DNA of 64,000 nt from an uncultured Thiocystis sp. (GCF_903866365.1 NZ_CAIPNF010000027.1:1-64000); one strand, 5' to 3'; positions 54,325 through 64,000 are shown, counted from the first letter of the stretch. Notes: generated by a model not told the origin, from the sequence alone. Translations and numbers: made by a program.

Positions 54325-54744
54325 ATGAGCAATCTGTTCAGCATTTTCAATACCTCGGCCTCGGCGCTCACGGCGCAATCGATCCGGCTCAATACCGTGG
54401 CCTCCAATCTGGCTAACGCCAGTACCGCCGCTAAGACGCCGGAAGAGACCTACAAGTCGAAACAGGTTCTGTTCCAGACGGTTCTGGACCGAGAGGATCC
54501 CGATCGGGCCGCCATGCCGGTGCGGGTTGCGGACATCGTCGATTCTCCGGCGCTCCCCATCCCGACCTATGAACCGAACCATCCACAGGCCAATGAGGAT
54601 GGCTATGTCTTTCGGCCCGCGATCAGCGTGGTCGAGGAAATGGCCAACATGATGTCGGCCTCGCGCAGTTACGAGGCCAATGTGGAGGTCATGAATACCA
54701 CGCGACAATTATTGGAACGCACGCTGCGGGTCGGCCAGAGTTAA
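54325..54744 (+). CDS. flgC: FlgC, proximal rod protein
   Basis: A 139-aa rod protein: SIFNTSASALTAQSIRLNTVASNLANAST at the start and RPAISVVEEMANMMSASRSYEANVEVMNTTRQLLERTLRVGQS at the end. ATG 54325 lies 4 bases after flgB. The TAA stop overlaps the left end of a ~86-bp-family repeat (TTAAACCGCGTGCAGC). Confidence 0.96.
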   Translation: MSNLFSIFNTSASALTAQSIRLNTVASNLANASTAAKTPEETYKSKQVLFQTVLDREDPDRAAMPVRVADIVDSPALPIPTYEPNHPQANEDGYVFRPAISVVEEMANMMSASRSYEANVEVMNTTRQLLERTLRVGQS

Positions 54745-54770
54745 ACCGCGTGCAGCGTGAATCAACCGCG
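54741..54770 (+). repeat. Partial copy of the inverted-terminus element at the flgC stop
   Basis: TTAAACCGCGTGCAGCGTGA resembles the left end of the complete copy after flgF (TTAAACCGCGTTCAGCATGA) with two differences. No right end was found before flgD. The flgC stop codon TAA lies inside the repeat terminus. Confidence 0.5.
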
Positions 54771-54849
54771 ACGTGCGTCGGGCGATGCCGGACGACCGTC
54801 AATGCGCAAATAGCACGCGCCTATTGGATACAGTGTCGGAGAACAGACC

Positions 54850-55527
54850 ATGGCAGAAATATCCTCGGATGTCTTGAACGGACTTGGGCTGACCAGCTAT
54901 GGCGCTCAATCCACCAAAGAGAATCGTGACAAGCTCGGACAGTCGGATTTTCTCAAACTGATGACCACGCAACTGGCCACTCAGGATCCGATGAAGCCGA
55001 TGGAAAACGGCGACTTTCTCGGGCAGATGGCGCAGTTCTCGACCGTCACCGGCATCGAGGCGCTGACCGAGAAATTCGGCGCTTTGTCGCTGTCGCTCAA
55101 TCAGGGGCAGGCGTTACAGGCGGCCGCGCTGGTGGGTAAAAATGTTCTCGCGCCGGGGACCACGGCGCAACTGGATGCGGGGCAGGGCATGACCGGGGCG
55201 ATCGGATTAACGGCGCCAGCGGATCAGTTAACGGTTGGTGTCTACGATTCCAACGGTCAACTGATGCAAACCCTGGATCTGGGCGCCAAGGGATCGGGCA
55301 TGGCCGATTTCACCTGGGATGGGCTCATGTCCGATGGCCAACCGGCACCGGAAGGCGTCTATGAGTTTCGCGCCAACGCTTCAAGTGGAGGCGCTTCACA
55401 GGCGGTCGAGACCCTGCTTAGCGGCCAGGTTCAAAGCGTGACGGCTGACAATACGGGCGGCGGCCTGATCCTCAATGTACGGGGTCTGGGCGAGGTCACA
55501 TTCGGCGATGTCGCCCGGATTGGCTGA
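54850..55527 (+). CDS. flgD: FlgD, hook capping protein
   Basis: A 225-aa scaffold for hook polymerisation. The N terminus shows GQSDFLKLMTTQLATQDPMKPMENGDFLGQMAQFSTVTGIE, the export and cap motif of FlgD. The C-terminal Ig/tudor part includes VGVYDSNGQLMQTLDLG and FTWDGLMSDGQPAPEGVYEFRA. It precedes flgE by 74 bases. Confidence 0.96.
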   Translation: MAEISSDVLNGLGLTSYGAQSTKENRDKLGQSDFLKLMTTQLATQDPMKPMENGDFLGQMAQFSTVTGIEALTEKFGALSLSLNQGQALQAAALVGKNVLAPGTTAQLDAGQGMTGAIGLTAPADQLTVGVYDSNGQLMQTLDLGAKGSGMADFTWDGLMSDGQPAPEGVYEFRANASSGGASQAVETLLSGQVQSVTADNTGGGLILNVRGLGEVTFGDVARIG

Positions 55528-55601
55528 GGCCGGAGATCCTCGCGTGGCGCTCCGGCGCCCATTGAGCATCAACCACCCAATACTCACGAAGGAGCACCCT
55601 C

Positions 55602-56990
55602 ATGGCGTTTAACATCGGATTAAGCGGATTGAACGCGGCGGCGGCCGATCTCAAGGTGACCGGCAACAATATCGCGAATGTCGGTACCAATGGCTTCAAG
55701 CAGTCGCGCGCCGAATTCGGCGATATCTTCACCCGTTCTTATGGCACCATCAGTAAGACCAATATCGGCGCTGGAGTGCGACTGATTGCATCCGCTCAGC
55801 AGTTCACCCAGGGGACGCTCGAATTCACCGGCAACAGTCTCGATCTGTCTATCACCGGACGCGGGTTTTTTGTCCTGAACAGCGAAGGGAACGATGATAA
55901 TACCTATACCCGCGCCGGTGCCTTTCAGGTGGATGACGAGGGATACATCGTCAACAACGGTTCGCCGCCGCTGCGTCTTCAAGGGTTTCCGCCGACCGAT
56001 CCGACCGATCCGAAAAGCCCCTTTCGTACCGGACTGCGGTCCGACATGCAGATCAATCTGGGCGACTCGCCGCCGAATGCGACGGCCGACATTGCCGCGC
56101 AGATCAATCTGCGTTCGGATGCGACGACACCGGTCGATGGGACGGTGCCAGCTACGGACCCCCCCACACTCATCAATCCAACGACCATCGGGCCGGGTGG
56201 ATTCGAAATCGATAATCCTGACACCTACAATTTTTCGACCTCGACCACGGTTTACGATTCGCTTGGTACGCCACGTCCAGTCACCATGTATTTCATTAAG
56301 GACGACGCCACGGGTCCCGGTGCATGGCAAGTCCATGTGCAGATGGATGGCGCGATCGATCCCACCATCTTTCCCGCTGGATCGCCGATCGCCCTTGAAT
56401 TCGATACGAACGGTGTCCTGGACACTACGGCTACCCCTGCGATCAACAATCTTGATTTCTCGACCGTCATGGCAAACTATAATCCGGTGAATGGCGCAAC
56501 GCTGGGTGTGGACGATCCGACCCAACCGATCCCCAGCACACCCGGCGATGGCATAATCCACCTCGATCTCACCGGCACGACCCAGTATGGGCAGTCCTTT
56601 GCGGTGACCAGCCTTGAACAGGACGGCTACACCACAGGCCGCATCACGGGCGTCGATGCCGACGAGGCGGGTGTGCTCTTCGTCCGCTATTCCAACGGTC
56701 GGGCATTGCCGCTCGGTCAGGTGGCACTGGCCGATTTCGACAATCCGCAGGGACTGCAACAGATCGGCAATAATTCCTGGGCCGAAACCACGTCCTCCGG
56801 CGGTCCGGTGATCTTCTCGCCCGGCACCGGTAGCCTGGGCACCATCCAGGGCGGCGCGCTGGAGACCTCGAACGTGGATCTGGCGACCGAACTGGTCAAC
56901 CTGATCACCGCCCAGCGCAACTATCAGGCGAATTCGCAGACCATCAGCGCGGCCAACACCATCACCCAGACGATTCTGAACATCCAGTAA
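55602..56990 (+). CDS. flgE: FlgE, flagellar hook protein
   Basis: A 462-aa hook subunit. Start: FNIGLSGLNAAAADLKVTGNNIANVGTNGFKQSRAEFGD; end: [46 protein letters not shown]. These coiled-coil ends flank the exposed D1/D2 domains. AAGGAG precedes the ATG. The middle is threonine/proline-rich and likely variable. Confidence 0.97.
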   Translation: MAFNIGLSGLNAAAADLKVTGNNIANVGTNGFKQSRAEFGDIFTRSYGTISKTNIGAGVRLIASAQQFTQGTLEFTGNSLDLSITGRGFFVLNSEGNDDNTYTRAGAFQVDDEGYIVNNGSPPLRLQGFPPTDPTDPKSPFRTGLRSDMQINLGDSPPNATADIAAQINLRSDATTPVDGTVPATDPPTLINPTTIGPGGFEIDNPDTYNFSTSTTVYDSLGTPRPVTMYFIKDDATGPGAWQVHVQMDGAIDPTIFPAGSPIALEFDTNGVLDTTATPAINNLDFSTVMANYNPVNGATLGVDDPTQPIPSTPGDGIIHLDLTGTTQYGQSFAVTSLEQDGYTTGRITGVDADEAGVLFVRYSNGRALPLGQVALADFDNPQGLQQIGNNSWAETTSSGGPVIFSPGTGSLGTIQGGALETSNVDLATELVNLITAQRNYQANSQTISAANTITQTILNIQ

Positions 56991-56997
56991 CGTCAAT

Positions 56998-57030
56998 GCG
57001 CGCCGGACGCCGCGGGCGCGTCCGGTGCGC
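56998..57030. terminator. GC-rich hairpin between flgE and flgF
   Basis: CCGGACGC (57003-57010) pairs with GCGTCCGG (57018-57025), extended by outer GCGC/GCGC bases with a small bulge. It lies 8 bases after the flgE stop. No T tract follows, so it may attenuate rather than end transcription into flgF. Confidence 0.45.
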
Positions 57031-57069
57031 CAGAACCGCCCGCGCCGGCCTGACCGCCAGGAGTCAATC

Positions 57070-57810
57070 GTGGATCGCTTTCTCTATCTCGCGATGTCCG
57101 GCGCCAAGGAAAATCTCTATGCGCAGGCCATCAACAATCACAACCTGGCGAACGCCAACACCCACGGCTTTCGTCAGGCGCTGGGAGATGCCTACACCGC
57201 GCCGGTGCGCGGTCCGGTCTACGATTCGCGCGATTACGTCCAGACTCGGGACGAGGCTATCGACTTCACCCACGGCGCGTTGCAAAGCACGGGGCGCGAT
57301 CTGGATATCGCTATCGAGGGCGAGGGCTTTATCGCCGTCCAGGCGCCCGATGGTGGCGAGGCCTATACCCGCGCCGGCAATCTGCACATCGATGCGCTGG
57401 GCGTGCTGCGCAACGAGCGCGGTCTGCCGGTACTCGGGGATGGCGGCCCGATCGCTATCCCGCCCAACGAGACGCTGCTGATCGGCACCGATGGAACCAT
57501 CACCGTGCGGCCAGTGGGATCGGCGCCGAACGCGCTGGCGGCGGTCGAACGTATCCGTCTGGTGAATCCGGATGTCAAAAGCCTAAAACGCACCGAGGAT
57601 GGCCTGATTCGTGCTGGAGATGGTCAAGCCCCGCCTGCGGACGCCAACGTGCGGGTGGTGACCGGGATGCTGGAGACCAGCAACGTGAACACAGTGGCGG
57701 CGCTGACCAAGATGATCGAACTCTCCCGCCATTTCGAGATGCAGGTGAAGATGATGGAAAGCGCCAACAATGTGGAACAGAACCACAATCGCCTGCTGGC
57801 GATCGGTTAA
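57070..57810 (+). CDS. flgF: FlgF, proximal rod protein
   Basis: A 246-aa rod protein: VDRFLYLAMSGAKENLYAQAINNHNLANANTHGFRQALGDAY at the start and GMLETSNVNTVAALTKMIELSRHFEMQVKMMESANNVEQ near the end. GTG 57070 is chosen for the AGGAG six bases before it. Its TAA stop lies within the left terminus of an 85-bp repeat element. Confidence 0.96.
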   Translation: MDRFLYLAMSGAKENLYAQAINNHNLANANTHGFRQALGDAYTAPVRGPVYDSRDYVQTRDEAIDFTHGALQSTGRDLDIAIEGEGFIAVQAPDGGEAYTRAGNLHIDALGVLRNERGLPVLGDGGPIAIPPNETLLIGTDGTITVRPVGSAPNALAAVERIRLVNPDVKSLKRTEDGLIRAGDGQAPPADANVRVVTGMLETSNVNTVAALTKMIELSRHFEMQVKMMESANNVEQNHNRLLAIG

Positions 57811-57891
57811 ACCGCGTTCAGCATGACATGCCTGGTGGCGAGTGAGCTTCGTCTAGCGGACACTTGCGGCGCTCGGCGGGACGCGGTTTAA
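57807..57891. repeat. 85-bp inverted-terminus element, copy 2
   Basis: TTAAACCGCGT (57807-57817) and ACGCGGTTTAA (57881-57891) are perfect 11-base inverted ends. The left end supplies the flgF stop codon. The interior shares AGCATGA-ATGC and GGCGCT blocks with copy 1. No coding capacity. Confidence 0.8.
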
Positions 57892-57909
57892 AGCTTAAAA
57901 ATTCAATAT

Positions 57910-57996
57910 TTAAACTGCGTCAGCTCCGGCTTTTGCAGGTTCCGACGAGACCGAATCGAGCGACGAATCATCGTTGCCGTGCCGGACGCAGTTTAA
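57910..57996. repeat. 87-bp inverted-terminus element, copy 3
   Basis: TTAAACTGCGTC (57910-57921) and GACGCAGTTTAA (57985-57996) are perfect 12-base inverted ends with compensating changes relative to copy 2 (T for C on the left, A for G on the right). It lies 18 bases after copy 2 and ends 12 bases before flgG, overlapping its leader. Confidence 0.8.
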
Positions 57997-58008
57997 CGGA
58001 GACAGACC

Positions 58009-58800
58009 ATGAACCAATCGCTCTGGGTCGCCAAGACCGGGCTCGACGCGCAACAGACCCGCATGACCGTGGTCGCCAACAATCTGGCCAACGTCAACAC
58101 CAATGGCTTCAAGAAGGGGCGGGCGGTGTTCGAGGATCTGATCTATCAGACCATCCGTCAGCCGGGCGCTCAGGCCACCCAGGAGGCGCAACTGCCCTCC
58201 GGACTCACGCTCGGGATGGGCGTGCGCACGGTCGCGACCGAAAAGCTGTTCGGGCAGGGCGGGTTCGTGCAGACCGAAAACTCGCTGGACATGGCCATCG
58301 AGGGCCGGGGTTTCTTCCAGATCCTCATGCCCAATGGCGACATGGGCTACACCCGCGACGGTACCTTCCAGCTCAATGCCGACGGCGAGGTGGTCATGTC
58401 CAATGGCTATGCCTTGCAGCCGGGCATCGTGGTGCCCGAAAACGCCCTCTCGGTCTCCATCGGCAAGGACGGCACCGTGTCGGCGCAACTGCCCGGCGAA
58501 GCCGCGCCACAGGAATTGGGCAACATTCAGCTCGCCGACTTCGTCAATCCCGCCGGGCTTCAGGCGATGGGCGAGAACCTCTATCTGGAGAGCGGCGCAT
58601 CCGGCGCGGCGCAGATCTCCGCCCCTGGAGAGAATGGCGTCGGCACCGTGATGCAGGGCGCCCTGGAGACCAGCAACGTCAACATGGCGGAAGAATTGGT
58701 CAACATGATCGAAACCCAGCGCGCCTATGAAGTCAACTCCAAAGCCGTGTCGGCGGCGGACCAGATGTTGCAGTTTGTCAACAACAACCTCGCACGCTAA
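58009..58800 (+). CDS. flgG: FlgG, distal rod protein
   Basis: A 263-aa rod protein: [43 protein letters not shown] and the end [45 protein letters not shown]. The distal rod carries the L and P rings. The ribosome site ACGGAG is partly within the end of repeat copy 3. Confidence 0.97.
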   Translation: MNQSLWVAKTGLDAQQTRMTVVANNLANVNTNGFKKGRAVFEDLIYQTIRQPGAQATQEAQLPSGLTLGMGVRTVATEKLFGQGGFVQTENSLDMAIEGRGFFQILMPNGDMGYTRDGTFQLNADGEVVMSNGYALQPGIVVPENALSVSIGKDGTVSAQLPGEAAPQELGNIQLADFVNPAGLQAMGENLYLESGASGAAQISAPGENGVGTVMQGALETSNVNMAEELVNMIETQRAYEVNSKAVSAADQMLQFVNNNLAR

Positions 58801-58818
58801 GCGCCAGACGCGAACGCC

Positions 58819-59520
58819 ATGAAGATCATCCTTGCTTTTCGTCGTCTGGTTCTGCTGCTGGCGGCGGTGGGACTCACGGCTTGCAGTACGCTCAATCCGC
58901 CGAAACCGGGCGATTCGCCGGAGTATCGTCCCACGCCGCCGATCCTGCCGCTCGCCCCGACCGACAATCACGGCGCGATCTTTCAAGCCACGCAGGGCCA
59001 GGGGCTGTTTGAGGACTACAAGGCGCGTCGGGTCGGCGATCTGGTCATGGTCGAGTTGGCGGAGCAGACCAACGCCAAAAAGTCGGCGGGAACCACGACC
59101 GCCAAGAATTCCGAGCTATCAATGGATGCGGGCAGTCTGAGCGTTGCCGGGCGTGACATCCTTCCCGGCGGGCTGTCGCTTTTTAAAGCATCCGGTACCG
59201 GCGACCGCACCTTTGACGGGTCCGGCGACTCCAGCCAGAGCAACCAGCTTAGCGGCGAGATTACCGTCACCGTCGCCGAGGTGCTGCCGAACGGGAATCT
59301 GGTGGTGCAGGGCGAGAAGTGGCTGGGCATCAATCAGGGCAATGAATTCGTGCGTCTGCGCGGCATCATCCGTCCGGTGGACATCAGTGCGGCCAATACC
59401 GTGAAATCGACTCAGGTCGCCAACGCCCAGCTCTATTACGGGGGCACGGGGGCGATCCCTGACAGCAACGCGCAAGGTTGGCTCTCGCGCTTTTTCAACA
59501 GCCCGATCTGGCCCATCTGA
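58819..59520 (+). CDS. flgH: FlgH, L-ring lipoprotein
   Basis: A 233-aa outer-membrane lipoprotein. The signal peptide ends in the lipobox LTACS (C22). Family motifs: [74 protein letters not shown] and the end [15 protein letters not shown]. It forms the outer bushing for the rod. Confidence 0.97.
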   Translation: MKIILAFRRLVLLLAAVGLTACSTLNPPKPGDSPEYRPTPPILPLAPTDNHGAIFQATQGQGLFEDYKARRVGDLVMVELAEQTNAKKSAGTTTAKNSELSMDAGSLSVAGRDILPGGLSLFKASGTGDRTFDGSGDSSQSNQLSGEITVTVAEVLPNGNLVVQGEKWLGINQGNEFVRLRGIIRPVDISAANTVKSTQVANAQLYYGGTGAIPDSNAQGWLSRFFNSPIWPI

Positions 59521-59558
59521 GCCGGGTTCGGGATGACACCGAATCACCGAGGTTTGTC

Positions 59559-60725
59559 ATGAACAGGATCAGATTCGTCACAATTATCGCGCTGCTGGCA
59601 GGGATTTGTCTGGGATCGATCGATCTCCTGGCCGGGAACGAATCGGCCTATGACGGTACCGACGACGGCAATTCCATGGGAAGCGAGCGCATCAAGGATC
59701 TGGCCAATATCGCCGGCGTGCGCGATAACCAATTGGTCGGCTATGGCCTGGTGGTCGGTCTCAATGGCACCGGCGACCAAACCACCCAGGCGCCTTTTAC
59801 CGTCCAGAGTCTCAAGAACATGCTGGGTCAGCTTGGCGTGACCATTCCGCCCAATGTCAATCCACAGCTCAAGAACGTGGCAGCGGTCATGATCACCGCC
59901 GATCTCGCGCCCTTCGCCAAGCCTGGGCAGCGCTTGGATATCACTGTCTCCTCGCTCGGGAACGCCAAGAGTCTGCGCGGCGGGACGCTTCTGATGACGC
60001 CGATGAAAGGCGCCGATGGTCAGGTCTACGCCATGGCTCAGGGCAATCTGACCGTGGGCGGTTTCGGTGCGGGAGGCGACGATGGCAGCAGCATTACCGT
60101 GAATGTGCCGAGTGTCGGTCGCATTCCCAACGGCGCCACGGTGGAGCGCGAGGTGCCCAGTAGCTTCGGTCAGGGCGATTCGCTGGTCCTCAATCTCAAG
60201 CGTGCGGATTTCACCACCGCCAACCGGATGTCGGAGGTCATTAACGAACGGTTCGGCGGGGATGTCGCGCAACCGCTCGACGGTTCCTCGGTGCAGGTTC
60301 GCGCGCCGACCGATCGGGGGCAGCGCGTCGCCTTCGTCTCGATGCTTGAAAACCTGTCGGTGGCGACCGGCGATCCTCCGGCGCGCGTCGTTATCAATGC
60401 GCGAACCGGCACGGTGGTCATTGGTGCCGGCGTCAAGGTGACACCGGCCGCGGTCTCCCATGGCAATCTCACGGTCACCATCAGCGAACAACCGTTGGTC
60501 TCGCAGCCACAACCCTTCGCCGGTGGTCAGACTGCTGTCGTGCCAAGCAGCAATATCGAAGTGAAACAGGATGAAAGCCGCATGTTCCTGTTTGCCCCAG
60601 GGACTTCGTTGGGCGAGATCGTCCAGGCCGTGAACGATGTCGGTGCCGCGCCTGGCGACCTGGTCGCCATCCTGGAAGCTCTGCGCGAGGCCGGCGCCCT
60701 GCGCGCCGATCTGGTCGTCATCTGA
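59559..60725 (+). CDS. flgI: FlgI, P-ring protein
   Basis: A 388-aa periplasmic protein with signal peptide ([20 protein letters not shown]). Signatures: [80 protein letters not shown], and the end [24 protein letters not shown]. FlgA assists its assembly. Confidence 0.97.
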   Translation: MNRIRFVTIIALLAGICLGSIDLLAGNESAYDGTDDGNSMGSERIKDLANIAGVRDNQLVGYGLVVGLNGTGDQTTQAPFTVQSLKNMLGQLGVTIPPNVNPQLKNVAAVMITADLAPFAKPGQRLDITVSSLGNAKSLRGGTLLMTPMKGADGQVYAMAQGNLTVGGFGAGGDDGSSITVNVPSVGRIPNGATVEREVPSSFGQGDSLVLNLKRADFTTANRMSEVINERFGGDVAQPLDGSSVQVRAPTDRGQRVAFVSMLENLSVATGDPPARVVINARTGTVVIGAGVKVTPAAVSHGNLTVTISEQPLVSQPQPFAGGQTAVVPSSNIEVKQDESRMFLFAPGTSLGEIVQAVNDVGAAPGDLVAILEALREAGALRADLVVI

Positions 60726-60731
60726 TCCGTC

Positions 60732-61808
60732 ATGCTGCCCGCCAACACCTCGACCGCGCTTGGAACCAGCGTCAGTACGGGCGGCGGGACCACTCTGTCG
60801 GCTCCGACCGGTTTAGTCAGCGATCCGGCCAGTTTTGGCGCGCTGGCCAAATCCGCCCGCACGGGCGACCGCTCCGGACTGGAGGCTGCCTCGCGGGCCT
60901 TCGAGGCGTTGCTGACCGGTCAGATGCTCAAGCAGATGCGATCGGCATCCACGGGCGGCGGGCTGTTCGATTCCGAGCAGACCAAACTCTACCAGGATCT
61001 CCACGACCAGCAAGTGACGAGCCTGCTGAGCGAAGGCGAGGGATTGGGTATTCGCAAGGCGCTGATGCGGCAACTGGCGCCCGAGTTGACCAACGACTCC
61101 GCCGATTCCGTCGCGCGTGACCCCGCGGAGCTGCGCATCCCCGAACGCAATCGCTGGCTGAGACGCCAACGGTGCCGGGAAATTGACGCTGAGTCCGCAG
61201 ACACCGCCGGGAATGCGGCGGGGACGGTGTCGTCCACCGCCAACACCGGTCAAACGGCCAGAGCCGCCACCGCCCCTCAGGGCAAGTGGCCGCCGAGCAG
61301 TCCCGAGGAATTCCTCGCCTATCTGAAGCCCTACGCCGATCAAGCGGCGGAGACGCTCGGGATGGATACCGATGTCCTGTTGGCGCAAAGCGCGCTGGAA
61401 ACCGGTTGGGGCAGGCATGTCCCGCGCCGCGCGGACGGCGGTTCGAGTTTCAACCTGTTCGGCATCAAGGCCGACCGGAGCTGGGAGGGCGATAAGGTCG
61501 CGGTCGGCACGCTGGAATATCGTAACGGTGTGGCCCAGCGCGAGCAGGCGAAGTTTCGCGCCTATGCCAGCCCGGCGGATTCGTTCGTCGATTATGTTGC
61601 CTTTCTGCGTCGTAACCCACGCTATCGGAGCGCCCTGGCCAGCACCAACGGCGAGGATTTCATCCGCGGTCTGCAAAAGGCCGGCTATGCGACCGACCCG
61701 CGTTACGCCGCCAAGATTCTGGGGATCCGTGACCGACTCGAACGCCTGAGCGCCAATCTCGACACTCAAGTCTTTGCCGGCCAAGCCGATAACACCACGA
61801 AGAGTTGA
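60732..61808 (+). CDS. flgJ: FlgJ, rod cap and peptidoglycan hydrolase
   Basis: A 358-aa two-domain protein. The N-terminal rod-binding domain has ASRAFEALLTGQMLKQMRSA and LYQDLHDQQVTSLLSEGEGLGI. The C-terminal glucosaminidase domain has DVLLAQSALETGWGRHVPR (catalytic glutamate), FNLFGIKADRSWEGD and FRAYASPADSFVDYVAFL. It opens the cell wall for the rod. flgK begins 77 bases later. Confidence 0.96.
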   Translation: MLPANTSTALGTSVSTGGGTTLSAPTGLVSDPASFGALAKSARTGDRSGLEAASRAFEALLTGQMLKQMRSASTGGGLFDSEQTKLYQDLHDQQVTSLLSEGEGLGIRKALMRQLAPELTNDSADSVARDPAELRIPERNRWLRRQRCREIDAESADTAGNAAGTVSSTANTGQTARAATAPQGKWPPSSPEEFLAYLKPYADQAAETLGMDTDVLLAQSALETGWGRHVPRRADGGSSFNLFGIKADRSWEGDKVAVGTLEYRNGVAQREQAKFRAYASPADSFVDYVAFLRRNPRYRSALASTNGEDFIRGLQKAGYATDPRYAAKILGIRDRLERLSANLDTQVFAGQADNTTKS

Positions 61809-61885
61809 GCGATGAGCGCGCGAAGGCGAGAGGCGTCCGGATTGGCGGCAGGGCTTCGTGAATTGTCGACGAACAGGTTGATGCA

Positions 61886-64000
61886 ATGAGCATATTAGGC
61901 ACCGGCGTTTCAGGCTTGCTGGCCTTCCAGCGGGCCTTGGCGACGACCAGTCACAACATCGCCAATGCGGCGACCGAGGGCTATAGCCGCCAGCGGGTCG
62001 ACTTGTCGGCGCGCGCCCCGCAGTACCTGGGCGGCAGCTATCTCGGTACCGGGGTGCAGGTCTCCAGCGTCCGGCGGATGCAGGACGATCTGGTGAGCGC
62101 CCAACTGCGTGGCAGCCTGACCAACAACGCCAATAGCGAGGTGCGCGCCGCCTTCGCCGAGCGGGTGGACCGTCTGCTCGCGGATGAGAGCACTGGCCTG
62201 ACACCGAGCCTGCAGAACTATTTTGCCGCGGTCCAGGACGTGGCCGACGATCCGACCGCGATCCCCGGCCGCACCGTGTTCTTGAAGGAGGCCGAGACAT
62301 TGGCGGCGCGCTTCGGCGCGGTCAACGGTCAGCTTGAGGAACAGCGCTCGCTGGTCAACGGGCAGATCAAGGCCACCGTCGAGGAGATCAACCAATACGC
62401 GCAATCCCTGGCCGATCTCAATCGCAAGATCGTTTCGGGGTCCACCAGCGGGTCGCCAGCCAACGATCTGCTCGATCAGCGCGACAATCTGCTGAACAAG
62501 CTGGCTGAAAAGATCGACCTCAGCACCAGTAAACAGGATGACGGCGCCATCAATGTGTTCATTGGCAATGGTCAGGCGCTGGTGATGGGTGGGGGCACCC
62601 GCCAATTGACAACCGGTTATCTGTCGGGCGACCCGAGCAATCTGGACATTGGCTTCACGTCCAGCAGCGGCCAACCCGTCGACGTCACCCGCTTTATGAG
62701 CGGGGGCGAGATCGGCGGCTTGTTGGAGACCCGCGCCAGCGTACTCGATACCGCCCAGAACGAGCTGGGGCTGATCGGGTTAACCCTGGCGACCAGCTTT
62801 AACGAGCAGAACCGGCTTGGTCTGGACCTGAATGGCGAATTGGGCGGGGATCTTTTCGAGCTACCAGCCGTGGATGTCTATGCGAGGTCGGGTAATACGG
62901 CGACCGCATCGCCGGGGGTCACGATCGATAATGTCAGCCAACTCACTCCGAGCGATTATCGCCTGAGTTATAGCAGCGCGGGATTTCAATTAACGCGCCA
63001 GCCCGACAACCAATCCGTCACCCTCGTGCCCGATGCAACGGATCCCAATATCCTTGTCGGCGATGGTCTTCGCATCGACACCAACAGCCTGTCGACTGCC
63101 GCGTCAGGCGATAGCTGGCTGATCCAGCCAACTCGTTCCGTTGCCAACGATATCAAGGTCGCGATCACGGATCCGGCCGGGATTGCCGCGGCGTCCGGCG
63201 CCCTGGCGGAGGCGGCCAACACGGGCGATGCCCGCCCGACCGGACTGCGTGTCACTGCCGATCCACCCACGCCCGATACCTATCTGCCAGCTGCGGTGGT
63301 GGTCAACGACGCAGGCGATGAATTTAATCTATTGAGTCCTCGCCATGGCGCGGATGCGGGCAGCGCGACCGTGGAGGCGTTCCGCGTTCTCGATCCTAAA
63401 AACAGCAATCTGCTCGTTCCTGCATCCGTGACGTTCGATGCGACAAAAAATCAATTTGATGTGGATGGCGAGCGTTTTTCGCTCGATCCTTCCGGTACCA
63501 CCACGATCACGGCGAATGGTTGGGAGCTAAAGGTCAAGGGAGCTCCTGACGATGGGGCCGCCTTCGAGATTGACGTTGCCTCCTTCCCGCTGGAGACGCC
63601 TCAACCCGCGACCACGACGATCGACTCGGTCAATGGTTGGGAACTGGATATCCGTGGAACGCCTGGGCCTTACGATACCTTCACGGTCGATCTCGGCAAG
63701 GGCCGCGAAGGCGACAACCGCAATATGCTCGCCATGACCGACTTGCAGGATGCCCGCATCGTGGAAGGGCACACCACCTTTCAGGGCGGTTACAACAGCA
63801 TCCTGTCCGACGTGGGCACCGAGACGCGCCAGGTGCAGATTGCGCGCGATTCCAGCGCCGTTCTGCTCGCGGACGCCCAGGCCCAGCGCGAGTCGATCTC
63901 GGGCGTGAACCTGGATGAAGAGGCGGCTAACCTGATCCGTTTTCAGCAAGCCTACCAAGCCGCCGCGCAGGTGATCGCCGTCAGTAGCACCCTGTTCGAC
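61886..64000 (+). CDS. flgK: FlgK, first hook-filament junction protein (cut by window end)
   Basis: The frame from ATG 61886 stays open for 705 codons to the last base. Start: ILGTGVSGLLAFQRALATTSHNIANAATEGYSRQRVDL. The visible end, EEAANLIRFQQAYQAAAQVIAVSSTLFD, is the family C terminus, so only a few residues are missing. At >700 aa it is longer than the ~550-aa enteric form; the extra length lies in the variable central domain (about 330-620). Its chaperone FlgN is at 49974. Confidence 0.95.
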   Translation, partial: MSILGTGVSGLLAFQRALATTSHNIANAATEGYSRQRVDLSARAPQYLGGSYLGTGVQVSSVRRMQDDLVSAQLRGSLTNNANSEVRAAFAERVDRLLADESTGLTPSLQNYFAAVQDVADDPTAIPGRTVFLKEAETLAARFGAVNGQLEEQRSLVNGQIKATVEEINQYAQSLADLNRKIVSGSTSGSPANDLLDQRDNLLNKLAEKIDLSTSKQDDGAINVFIGNGQALVMGGGTRQLTTGYLSGDPSNLDIGFTSSSGQPVDVTRFMSGGEIGGLLETRASVLDTAQNELGLIGLTLATSFNEQNRLGLDLNGELGGDLFELPAVDVYARSGNTATASPGVTIDNVSQLTPSDYRLSYSSAGFQLTRQPDNQSVTLVPDATDPNILVGDGLRIDTNSLSTAASGDSWLIQPTRSVANDIKVAITDPAGIAAASGALAEAANTGDARPTGLRVTADPPTPDTYLPAAVVVNDAGDEFNLLSPRHGADAGSATVEAFRVLDPKNSNLLVPASVTFDATKNQFDVDGERFSLDPSGTTTITANGWELKVKGAPDDGAAFEIDVASFPLETPQPATTTIDSVNGWELDIRGTPGPYDTFTVDLGKGREGDNRNMLAMTDLQDARIVEGHTTFQGGYNSILSDVGTETRQVQIARDSSAVLLADAQAQRESISGVNLDEEAANLIRFQQAYQAAAQVIAVSSTLFD

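Noticed and set aside
55620-56996. 458-codon minus-strand frame covering flgE
   Set aside because: Antisense shadow of flgE; no motif or context support.

Overview
The window is GC-rich, almost fully coding, and dominated by one flagellar and chemotaxis super-cluster of the gammaproteobacterial polar-flagellum type. Diagnostic signs are a FleQ-family sigma-54 activator, FlhF and FleN/FlhG, fliA-cheYZAB-motCD-cheW-DUF2802 in Pseudomonas-like order, and flgNMA-cheV-cheR beside flgBCDEFGHIJK. High GC, HDOD/ComFB/PilZ accessory genes and a c-type-heme chemoreceptor suggest a Chromatiales-like (purple sulfur) bacterium. That rank is an inference; Gammaproteobacteria is the safer statement.

Layout. 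1-4.8 kb: end of a second chemosensory operon (partial cheA, cheR, cheD, cheB) facing a convergent heme-binding methyl-accepting protein. 5-13 kb: accessory block with an HD-domain nucleotidase-like protein, an ExeA/DamX-like ATPase with SPOR domain, a SprA-like HExxH protein, a YjfB-like motility protein, a PilZ protein, a calcium-loop protein and two HDOD proteins. 13-15 kb: a two-gene ZorA/ZorB-like stator pair without zorC or zorD. 15-17 kb: motAB. 17-21 kb: HDOD-GAF protein, ComFB-family protein, PilZ-like protein and fleQ. 21.5-39.5 kb: fliEFGHIJK, fliLMNOPQR, flhBAFG, fliA. 39.5-47.2 kb: cheY, cheZ, cheA, cheB, motCD, cheW, an arginine-rich protein and a DUF2802 protein. 47.2-51.7 kb (minus strand): flgA, flgM, flgN, ycgR/flgZ, a second FliK-like protein and an FlhB C-terminal-like protein. 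51.9-64 kb: cheV, cheR, then flgB to flgK, with flgK cut at the window edge.

How it works together. FleQ with sigma-54 would start the hierarchy; a strong -24/-12 match lies before flgB. FliA drives late genes and is held by FlgM, whose gene has a good FliA-type promoter. Export apparatus, MS/C-ring, rod and hook genes are present. Filament, cap and fliS genes are not. CheA-CheY-CheZ signal to FliM. Two complete stators (MotAB, MotCD) plus YcgR and other candidate c-di-GMP receptors (PilZ, PilZ-like, ComFB) point to c-di-GMP tuning of motility.

Most notable observations: the orphan ZorAB-like pair next to motAB; a family of ~86-bp elements with TTAAACYGCGTC inverted ends, some supplying or abutting flagellar-gene stop codons; FliM-like peptide motifs in the CheA linker; a FleQ lacking the LFRS c-di-GMP motif beside a PilZ-like gene; a CxxCH chemoreceptor; and repeat-rich FliK and FliK-like proteins.
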